Made by a program: the position numbers and the translations under genes
Part shown: one piece after another, positions 51,933 through 57,980 of the stretch
Position numbering within the stretch: the stretch's first letter is position 1
How the letters are laid out: each line of letters starts with the position of its first letter
Origin: Armatimonadota bacterium
Lineage (GTDB): Bacteria > Armatimonadota > Fimbriimonadia > Fimbriimonadales > Fimbriimonadaceae
Direction of reading: 5' to 3'
Assembly: GCA_020438215.1 (NCBI GenBank)
Contig: JAGQUX010000018.1
Location: 1-57,980, forward strand
Length of the DNA: 57,980 nt
Notes under the pieces: generated by a model
Told to the model about the DNA's origin: nothing
Databases searched by the model: none
Seen by the model: only the letters and a program-made list of their open reading frames with translations

Positions 51933-52739
51933 TCAGCCGCCGACAAAGTTTTTGTTCGTCAGCTCGGATTTCAGAAAACTGATCCAATTAGTAAGTACGC
52001 GGATGTGCTTGGTGTTTTGTGCCTTTTTGGCGGCAACCATCATTTCTTCGTGCATACGAATTGCTTCAAGCAAGTCCGATTTCTTTCTCGTCACTCCGAA
52101 AACTGCCTTCGACATGTTCGTTTCCCGCGTTTGGATATCGTAGGCAGAGAGCTTTTTACCCGGGTTAGCCTTAGTGTCAGCCAGCACCATGTCGATCATT
52201 GCAAGAGTTGGCTTTCCAAGAATGCAGTCGCGATACAAAGACTCCACTAATTCCATATCACGTGGAAACATTTTCCGGAGTTTTAGTCCAAGATCCTTCC
52301 AGCCAAAGTAGAGACCATTGTCATACATTGTGCAGATGTAAGCGACACGCTGGAACTCGGGATCAGGCATGCCTTCTGAATTGACAATATAAAGTGCAAA
52401 CGCTGATCCTTTAGGTATGGACTTTAATTCTTCGCGAAATTCTATCGCTATCCGACCTGCTTCATAAGCGCGTGAACCCTCACCTGCAAAACCCGAATAC
52501 TTTTGCTCTGCCCAATTTCTGAGCTTACTCTGGCGATTTTGAAGACTATCCTTTTTGAGATACTCGATGGTGTTGTTAACTTTCGTTTGCAGAGCTACCA
52601 TTTCCGAGCTGTTTTTGGTAGCCATCGGTACAGAAGCCCATCCATTGGGGCGCGTCAGAGGGTCATTTTGAGCAAATCCAAAGCTTGCGCAGAAAAGTAC
52701 GGAGATATTAAAAAGAAATGCTCTCACCACACATTTCAC
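51933..52739 (-). CDS. Hypothetical exported protein
   Basis: The 268-residue protein has a signal peptide (VVRAFLFNISVLFCASFGFA), then a mostly helical basic domain with many Lys/Arg. Recognisable stretches are KYSGFAGEGSRAYEAGRIAIEFREEL, AYICTMYDNGLYFGW and a TPR-like C-terminal helix (LLEAIRMHEEMMVAAKKAQN). I do not recognise the family. Base composition is AT-richer than guaB upstream. It follows guaB after 21 bases in the same direction and may be co-transcribed with it. Confidence 0.65.
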   Translation of the reverse strand: MKCVVRAFLFNISVLFCASFGFAQNDPLTRPNGWASVPMATKNSSEMVALQTKVNNTIEYLKKDSLQNRQSKLRNWAEQKYSGFAGEGSRAYEAGRIAIEFREELKSIPKGSAFALYIVNSEGMPDPEFQRVAYICTMYDNGLYFGWKDLGLKLRKMFPRDMELVESLYRDCILGKPTLAMIDMVLADTKANPGKKLSAYDIQTRETNMSKAVFGVTRKKSDLLEAIRMHEEMMVAAKKAQNTKHIRVLTNWISFLKSELTNKNFVGG

Positions 52740-52760
52740 CTATCTCAAAGGATACTAAAA

Positions 52761-54236
52761 TTACTCGCTGGTACTCGCGTATGGCGACGAATAATTAGGC
52801 GGCTCCTTTGTGATCCACACATCGTGTGGATGGCTTTCCAGCAAGCCCGCGTTTGTAATCCGAATAAACTCGGCTCCGTCTCGAAGCTCTTCCAAAGAGC
52901 CCGCGCCAACATAGCCCATCCCGGACTGCAATCCGCCCACAATCTGGTGGATTGTCTCGCTCACTGGCCCCTTGAACGGAACGCGCCCTTCCACGCCTTC
53001 CGGAACCATCGCCCGGCTGGTCTCCTTGATCGCAAAGTAACGGTCAGATGAGCCTTGCTTCATCGCACCAATGGAGCCCATACCGCGATAAACCTTATAC
53101 GCCCGGTTGCGATAGATTTCCGTTTCACCCGGCGACTCTTCGCATCCCGCAAACATGTTGCCCATCATGACCGTGCTGGCACCAGCCGCCAGGCTCTTCA
53201 CCAAATCGCCAGAACTTCGAACGCCGCCATCCGCAATTGTAGGAAGACCGAGCTTGTGTGCCTCTTCCGCGCAATCCAGCACACAAGTGAACTGCGGAAC
53301 GCCCACACCCGCAACAACCCGCGTTGTACAAATCGATCCTGCGCCAATCCCCAGCCGAAGCGCATCCGCCCCCACCGAGTGCAAATCGCGAACCCCTTCC
53401 TTAGTCGCCACGTTTCCAGCGATCACCTTCAGATCAGGGAGCTTTGATTTCAGCATTTTCACGCACTCAATCACCCCAACCGATTGCCCGTGCGCAGCAT
53501 CAATCACAACAAAGTCTACGCCAGCATCCAGAAGTGCCTTCGCCCTGTCATACGGGTCGCGGAGCGGGCCAATTGCCGCCCCACACACAAGCCGACCTTT
53601 GTCGTCTTTGGTGCTATTCGGGTGGCGTTTGACTTTCTCAATATCCTTGATCGTGATCAGCCCCTTCAGATAACCCTTGTCATCTACAATCGGGAGCTTC
53701 TCAATTCGGTGCTCGGCGAGCAGTTTCTCAGCTTGCTCCAGGTTCGTTCCCGGAGATGCCGTAATCAAATTCTCGGTCGTCATCCGCGCAGAAATCTTCT
53801 GCGCAAAATCTTGCTCAAACCGGATGTCGCGGTTAGTCAGAATCCCGACGAGTTTGCCCACCTCATCAGTAATTGGCACCCCGCTAATATGAAAATGCTC
53901 CATGAGGCTAATAGCATCCTGGAGCGTTTTATCGGCGGTGAGCTGGATCGGGTCAATGATAACTCCGTGCTCGCTGCGTTTCACCCGGTCGACCTGTCGA
54001 GCTTGTTCTTCAATAGGCATATTGCGGTGAATCACACCCACGCCGCCGGCTCGAGCCATGGCAATCGCCATGCGGGCTTCGGTAACTGTGTCCATAGGTG
54101 CAGACACAATAGGGACGTGAAGCCGGACGTTAGGGAGGAGGTGAGTCGCTGTGCTCACTTGGCTGGGGAGGATGTTCGTTCGCTTGGGAACGAGCAGCAC
54201 GTCATCGAAACTCAGACCTTCTCTGAAATCGGGCAT
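52761..54236 (-). CDS. guaB: Inosine-5'-monophosphate dehydrogenase
   Basis: The 491-residue enzyme oxidises IMP to XMP, the rate-limiting step to GMP. The catalytic loop is GIGAGSICTTRVVAGVGVPQ (catalytic Cys in SICTTR). Two CBS domains lie at about residues 95-205 (VGILTNRDIRFEQ, LPIVDDKGYLKGLITIKDI). The start SFDDVLLVPKRT and the flap motif with EGVEGRVPFKG are present. The ATG at 54236 is the family start. guaA is not in the window. Confidence 0.97.
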   Translation of the reverse strand: MPDFREGLSFDDVLLVPKRTNILPSQVSTATHLLPNVRLHVPIVSAPMDTVTEARMAIAMARAGGVGVIHRNMPIEEQARQVDRVKRSEHGVIIDPIQLTADKTLQDAISLMEHFHISGVPITDEVGKLVGILTNRDIRFEQDFAQKISARMTTENLITASPGTNLEQAEKLLAEHRIEKLPIVDDKGYLKGLITIKDIEKVKRHPNSTKDDKGRLVCGAAIGPLRDPYDRAKALLDAGVDFVVIDAAHGQSVGVIECVKMLKSKLPDLKVIAGNVATKEGVRDLHSVGADALRLGIGAGSICTTRVVAGVGVPQFTCVLDCAEEAHKLGLPTIADGGVRSSGDLVKSLAAGASTVMMGNMFAGCEESPGETEIYRNRAYKVYRGMGSIGAMKQGSSDRYFAIKETSRAMVPEGVEGRVPFKGPVSETIHQIVGGLQSGMGYVGAGSLEELRDGAEFIRITNAGLLESHPHDVWITKEPPNYSSPYASTSE

Positions 54237-54277
54237 CGTGCAACTCAGTATGTCACGACGCCCAATATGGTCCGGGG

Positions 54278-54853
54278 CTAAATATGGGCTTCAGTGCTGG
54301 CAAACAGCTTGTTCCACAGCACTTCTTGCACCGAGCAGCTCTTACAAGACTTGTAAATCGTTGCGCACGCGGGATCGTTTCCGATCACCCCAAAATGCTC
54401 GACATCCAGCCGAATCTTTGTTGGGCCACACTCGACTGTGATGGTCTCCAGCCCGCTCTCATTCCCGGGGAATGAACCGTAAACCGCCAGCGCACCTTTC
54501 CCGATTGCAGCAAGCGTCGTTTGCCTTTCAATATCTTCGCCGACCGTCACCATCAGACTGGGAGCGCACGTCTCCAGCATCGTCGGGAGTTGTGCCCATT
54601 TGGGATCGCGCATAAATCGGAAGACAAATCCGCGCAAGCTCGGCTCGGTCACCATAATGTCACCGCGAATCCAAAGCCCATCGTGGAATGTGCTGAGTTC
54701 CATGATCCCCTCAGCTTTACGCTTTTCTCTGTCAGGCAGTTCGACAACAAAATCATTGCCCTCAATCGCCGAAATGCGACCGAAAACAGAACGCCCAAAC
54801 GGCTTTTCACTCAGCTCAATAATTGCGCCTTCGAGTGTTTTTTCAACCGCCAT
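54278..54853 (-). CDS. Hypothetical protein, small beta-rich domain
   Basis: The 191-residue soluble protein starts AVEKTLEGAIIELSEKPFGRSVFGRISAIEGNDFVVELPD, a beta-barrel rhythm that resembles PilZ/YcgR-type domains but lacks their RxxxR motif at the right spot. A Cys-rich end (CATIYKSCKSCSVQEV) has C-x2-C and could bind metal. I chose ATG 54853 because the upstream frame enters the divergent aldo/keto reductase. Family unknown. Confidence 0.6.
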   Translation of the reverse strand: MAVEKTLEGAIIELSEKPFGRSVFGRISAIEGNDFVVELPDREKRKAEGIMELSTFHDGLWIRGDIMVTEPSLRGFVFRFMRDPKWAQLPTMLETCAPSLMVTVGEDIERQTTLAAIGKGALAVYGSFPGNESGLETITVECGPTKIRLDVEHFGVIGNDPACATIYKSCKSCSVQEVLWNKLFASTEAHI

Positions 54854-54946
54854 AACACGAATATTCTCGGACAAAATCACCAATCTTTTCAGAGTTCTCA
54901 GCCCGAAAACCCTCATTCTTAACAGGAAGCCAGGTAAACCGAAGGC

Positions 54947-55957
54947 ATGGAATATCGCAACCTCGGTCGGACTGGTGTCCAAGTCAGCAACCCATGTCTC
55001 GGCACCATGACATTCGGCTGGGATCCTGACGACTGGGGCTCCACCCAAGAAGAATCTTTCGCCATCGCTGATGCCGCCGTCGAATTAGGAATCAACTTCC
55101 TCGACACCGCCAACGTCTATGGGCGCGGAGAAAGTGAACGCATTCTTGGCGAATGGATGAAGGATCGCAACAACCGAGATAGCTTGGTAATTGCCACCAA
55201 ATGCCACGGCAAGATGGATGATAACGATCCCAACATGCGCGGCAACACCCGGCGGAACATCATCGCCTCCTGCGAGGCATCCCTAACGCGCCTCCAAACC
55301 GATTACATCGACCTCTACCAAATCCACCGCCCGCAACCTTCCGTCCCCATCGACGAGACCATCCGCGCGATGGAAGACCTCATCCGCCAGGGCAAAATCC
55401 TCTACACCGGATGCAGCACCTATGCCGCTTGGCAAGTTACCGAAGCCCATTACGTTGCCAAGATGCTCGGCGCACGGGGTTTCATGAGTGAACAACCGCC
55501 GTACAACCTCCTCGATCGACGTATCGAGTGCGAACTTCTCCCGTTCTGCCGCACCTACGATTACGCCGTCATTCCATGGTCGCCGCTTGCGGGTGGGCAG
55601 CTCAGCGGCAAGTACCTTCAAGGCACTCCGGACTCTGGTCGCTACGCCAAATCCGACCCGATGAACCGGGTCAATGAAGAAACAACCAAGGTGGTCAAGG
55701 CTCTGGATAAGCTCGCTAAGAAATACGGAATGTCCCTCACCCAGCTCAGCCTGGCTTGGGTGGCAAACCAGCCGGGAATCACCGTCCCCATCATCGGCGC
55801 ACGCAGCGAAGAGCAACTCAAATGGAGTGTCGAAGCCTGCAATACCGCTCTCCCCGAAGGCATCACCGAGGAGATTGATGAGATCGTCCCGCCCGCATCC
55901 CACTTCCTGGACTACTACAAAGCCGATTTCGGCCCCAATGCGAGACCCAATGTTTGA
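54947..55957 (+). CDS. Aldo/keto reductase
   Basis: The 336-residue NADPH-dependent oxidoreductase has the catalytic Tyr in DTANVYGRGESERILGEWM, Lys in IATKCHG and His in LYQIHRPQP. NPCLGTMTFGWDPDDWG, VDYIDLYQIH-like TDYIDLYQIH and GARSEEQLKWSVEA complete the pattern. It belongs to the large AKR group that includes YghZ/YajO-like enzymes; substrate unknown. An upstream gap of 93 bases separates it from the divergent gene. Confidence 0.93.
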   Translation: MEYRNLGRTGVQVSNPCLGTMTFGWDPDDWGSTQEESFAIADAAVELGINFLDTANVYGRGESERILGEWMKDRNNRDSLVIATKCHGKMDDNDPNMRGNTRRNIIASCEASLTRLQTDYIDLYQIHRPQPSVPIDETIRAMEDLIRQGKILYTGCSTYAAWQVTEAHYVAKMLGARGFMSEQPPYNLLDRRIECELLPFCRTYDYAVIPWSPLAGGQLSGKYLQGTPDSGRYAKSDPMNRVNEETTKVVKALDKLAKKYGMSLTQLSLAWVANQPGITVPIIGARSEEQLKWSVEACNTALPEGITEEIDEIVPPASHFLDYYKADFGPNARPNV

Positions 55958-55975
55958 TCTAACTGAGGCACGAAA

Positions 55976-57046
55976 CTAAAAAATCGTTTTGGTGACTTGC
56001 AGAATCTGCTCTTTGCCATCTTTAGTAATGGTGACGGTTAGTTTTCCTTCGGCCTTTTGTTTGCTCAGAGCTATAAGGATCTTGCCAACTGCGTCCTCAG
56101 ACTGACTCATCGCCTTCAAAATGTCAGAAACGGGATACTCGCCGATTTTCAGTACTTCGCTGTTCTCAATTTTCGTGCGCCGATCATCAAGTGCTGGAAA
56201 CTGTCCGATCCTTATCCGTTGACCTGAAATCAAAACTGGCAATTGGAGAACAGATGATCGGAGAAAAGCCTCTACTGATTCCTTAAGTGAAGGTTGCAAA
56301 TAAGTAAGTCGCCCGAGAGTTGGATTCCATGCAATCCTGCGTGGGCCAAGACTTCGAAGGCAGAAAACATTATCCCCGCTGATCTCGCCATTCTTTCGTG
56401 CTGAGGCGACAACAAATGGCTGGGTGGTAGTGCCAAAGCTTAATTGACCAAACCTGCCTCCTTCAGACGATTGACCTTCTGAAGAAAACGGCTCAATGAG
56501 GGAAGTTCCAGGGCGGCTCAATTGATAGGCATTCAGAAGTAACAGAGGCATGATCTCTGTCTGATCATCACCCAGTTTTGCCGAGGTGCTGACGTACCGA
56601 CGATCTCCTCTTTGCCGCAAAGTATTGTTGACTCGCTTCCCGCTCGAACCAGATTCCGCGAGCCAATTATCTATCTCAGTCTCCGACATGTAGATTGAAT
56701 CAAAAGAAATTGTCTCACTGATGTAATCAACCAAGACAGTGCAATTGTCAAACACTTCCTGACCAAAGCGAGATTCGATCCGTTCACCGGAGAGGCGGCT
56801 CCCAGAAAGCGGTTCACGCGTCGGAATACCGGCTGGCAAAACGAATTCAATGTCCCCGATAGTAATGGTTGTATCGAAGTAGTCGCTCACAAGATTTTTG
56901 GAGATGTGAGAAGCGGCATTGAGCGGTTCGATAGCAACCAATTTTGTCTCTCCCCCAGATTTGATCTGAATCATGCGACCGTTGTCAAGGGTTCCTAAGG
57001 GAACTGCATCAACGAGCATGGTCGTGAAAATCAGTGTAGTTAGCAT
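55976..57046 (-). CDS. Exported aspartyl-protease-like/PDZ protein lacking catalytic Asp
   Basis: The 356-residue protein has a short hydrophobic signal-like start. Segments such as AIEPLNAASHISKNLVSDY and ESRFGQEVFDNCTVLVDYISETISF have the shape of retroviral-type (clan AA) aspartyl-protease domains, in which DTGA and G-x-D-x-L-x(n)-DY are conserved. Here the DTG is replaced by PLN, so catalysis is unlikely. The C-terminal ~65 residues (LKIGEYPVSDILKAM to LTVTITKDGKEQILQV) resemble a PDZ domain. The assignment is by pattern only. Base composition is AT-rich compared with neighbours. Confidence 0.55.
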   Translation of the reverse strand: MLTTLIFTTMLVDAVPLGTLDNGRMIQIKSGGETKLVAIEPLNAASHISKNLVSDYFDTTITIGDIEFVLPAGIPTREPLSGSRLSGERIESRFGQEVFDNCTVLVDYISETISFDSIYMSETEIDNWLAESGSSGKRVNNTLRQRGDRRYVSTSAKLGDDQTEIMPLLLLNAYQLSRPGTSLIEPFSSEGQSSEGGRFGQLSFGTTTQPFVVASARKNGEISGDNVFCLRSLGPRRIAWNPTLGRLTYLQPSLKESVEAFLRSSVLQLPVLISGQRIRIGQFPALDDRRTKIENSEVLKIGEYPVSDILKAMSQSEDAVGKILIALSKQKAEGKLTVTITKDGKEQILQVTKTIF

Positions 57047-57189
57047 TTATCCGGTCCAATCCCGCAAGCTGATTATTGGGAGAACATCTCTCCCTTATGT
57101 ATTTCAGGTTACCACTAGGGTTGTGCCGCAGCATATGTTTTTAGCGTATTGGCACAACAACAAGATAAACTCGGTTCACCTAAGACCCA

Positions 57190-57741
57190 ATGTCTGAACT
57201 CCCCCTCCTCAACCGCGCCGCCTTGTTTGCGGCAGAAAAACACAAGCACCAAACCCGCGATGGGGAAGCCGCGCTCCCATACGTCGCCCACTGCTTTGAA
57301 GTCGCCTCCAACCTCCGTATCATCGGCGGAGAACTAAATGAAGATATCCTCTGCGCCGCCATCCTCCACGACACCATTGAAGACACAGAAGCCACTTATG
57401 AAGAGGTTGCCGCGCAGTTTGGCGAGCGTGTCGCGGATATCGTCGCCTCCGTCACCCGTGATGAGCCAAGCGAAGAAGAAACAGAAGGACTGAGCAAAGA
57501 AGAAATTTGGGAGCTACGCAACTATATGTTCGCTCAAGAATTGGTCACTATGCCGCTCAATGGACGCAAGATCAAACTTGCAGACCGCTTGAGCAATGTC
57601 AGAGAAGGTGCTCGCACGCGCCCCGGCCCAAAACACGAGCGGTATGTCCGTCAAACGCAGATGATCCTCACCATCATCCCCCGCGAAACAAACGCAGCCC
57701 TCTGGGACGCCATTGCTCGCGAAATCGACCTGATCGATTAA
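57190..57741 (+). CDS. HD-domain hydrolase, MESH1/SpoT-like
   Basis: The 183-residue protein is a stand-alone HD phosphohydrolase. The HD motif is AAILHDTIEDT with YEEVAAQFGERVADIVASVT, and the later metal/substrate motif is KIKLADRLSNVREG. This matches the hydrolase domain of SpoT and the single-domain MESH1 family in length (about 180 residues). It likely hydrolyses (p)ppGpp or a related nucleotide pyrophosphate. No synthetase domain is fused. Confidence 0.9.
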   Translation: MSELPLLNRAALFAAEKHKHQTRDGEAALPYVAHCFEVASNLRIIGGELNEDILCAAILHDTIEDTEATYEEVAAQFGERVADIVASVTRDEPSEEETEGLSKEEIWELRNYMFAQELVTMPLNGRKIKLADRLSNVREGARTRPGPKHERYVRQTQMILTIIPRETNAALWDAIAREIDLID

Positions 57742-57750
57742 TAAAAAAAT

Positions 57751-57783
57751 GCCGGCCTGCAGGGGAGGGATTGACAGACCGGC
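57751..57783 (+). terminator. Hairpin after the HD hydrolase gene
   Basis: GCCGGCCTG and CAGACCGGC pair with one mismatch around a purine-rich loop, 10 bases after the stop codon. A U-tract is missing, so termination is uncertain. Confidence 0.45.
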
Positions 57784-57847
57784 CATTCGCTGCGCTCTTG
57801 TTGGTTGGAACGTCTAATCGCGTTCCTTTCGCGGTGAGTAAAGTCGA

Positions 57848-57973
57848 ATGTCTTTTGCGCTAGATTTCTGTTTTGCGTTTCTCACGCTGGCATTTATCTT
57901 TGCTATTCTGTTAGAAGGGTTAAGGGGGGTGTTTCGTTCCCGATCACCAGAAAAGTCCTATCATTTGAACTAG
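57848..57973 (+). CDS. Possible 41-residue single-pass membrane protein
   Basis: An ATG at 57848 opens 41 codons ending at TAG: a hydrophobic helix (about residues 5-23, FCFAFLTLAFIFAILL) followed by a basic tail (GLRGVFRSRSPEKSYH). GGTGAG lies 9 bases upstream. The layout suits a small membrane protein, but there is no homology evidence and chance is possible in an AT-rich end region. The stretch 57742-57847 before it holds only a hairpin. Confidence 0.3.
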   Translation: MSFALDFCFAFLTLAFIFAILLEGLRGVFRSRSPEKSYHLN

Positions 57974-57980
57974 GGTGATT

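Noticed and set aside
54854-55048. N-terminal extension of the small beta-rich protein
   Set aside because: It lies antisense to the start of the aldo/keto reductase and is not protein-like; ATG 54853 fits.
1-57980. CRISPR arrays and insertion sequences
   Set aside because: No regularly spaced repeats, no Cas genes, and no transposase or terminal inverted repeats were seen.
1-57980. tRNA or rRNA genes
   Set aside because: The short gaps hold only terminator-like hairpins; no cloverleaf or rRNA-like stretch was noticed by eye.

Overview
The window reads as ordinary chromosome from a didermic, free-living bacterium of moderate GC, interrupted by a few AT-richer patches. I infer the phylum Armatimonadota, probably class Fimbriimonadia. 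The evidence is two prepilin-like proteins with the FTLIELLVV...FPVFA(Q/R)AK start that is abundant in that group, a PEP-CTERM protein, many secreted zinc proteases and lipoproteins, a TatA protein, and an IspG of the cyanobacterial/plastid subtype. This placement is inference: there is no rRNA in the window and no tRNA was noticed.

Layout. 1-7.6 kb: a DUF1385 protein, then a leftward run of a large zinc metalloprotease, an unknown protein, a DacB-type D,D-carboxypeptidase and a DUF5658 membrane protein, followed by tatA and a membrane-anchored unknown. 7.7-15.6 kb: selA with a small overlapping gene, msrA, two translationally coupled CBM9-like proteins, an AT-rich OLD-family ATPase/TOPRIM gene and ispG. 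15.6-21.9 kb: three tandem paralogous lipoproteins, a perfect terminator, then the leftward nusA-ylxR-infB block behind purF. 22-30.4 kb: dxr-rseP, a TIM-barrel-like protein, an aquaporin facing an ArsC-type reductase, an ECF sigma/zinc anti-sigma pair divergent from a spondin-domain PEP-CTERM protein, a serine hydrolase and a matrixin-like lipoprotein.

30.5-39.8 kb: a zinc-ribbon membrane protein, a prepilin-like gene, a second ECF sigma with a membrane partner carrying an STN-like domain, a GT-C glycosyltransferase, a LolA-like/thioredoxin fusion, pyruvate dehydrogenase E1 alpha and beta, and a serpin lipoprotein. 39.9-48.9 kb: a branched-chain amino-acid ABC transporter operon (binding protein, LivH, LivM, LivG; no LivF), a MurNAc/GlcNAc kinase-murQ recycling pair, a family 9 glycosyltransferase, and a DUF2089-DUF4097 pair. 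49-58 kb: an EVE-domain protein, pgk, a second prepilin with a small membrane protein, guaB, an aldo/keto reductase, a degenerate aspartyl-protease-like/PDZ protein and a MESH1-like HD hydrolase.

Genes are tightly packed, with many 4-base ATGA/GTGA overlaps, and no gene-free stretch exceeds 300 bases. Functional themes are the MEP isoprenoid pathway (ispG, dxr), cell-wall remodelling and recycling (dacB, murQ and kinase), envelope quality control (rseP, tatA, periplasmic msrA, thioredoxin fusion), transcription/translation (nusA, ylxR, infB), purine synthesis (purF, guaB) and central metabolism (pdhA/B, pgk). The items most worth a second look are the RseP protein with a multi-TM insertion, the AT-rich OLD nuclease, the ECF pair with mirror-image GGAACTTT elements, the LivH coiled-coil insertion, the LolA-thioredoxin fusion, and the zinc-ribbon protein ending in an L7/L12-like domain.
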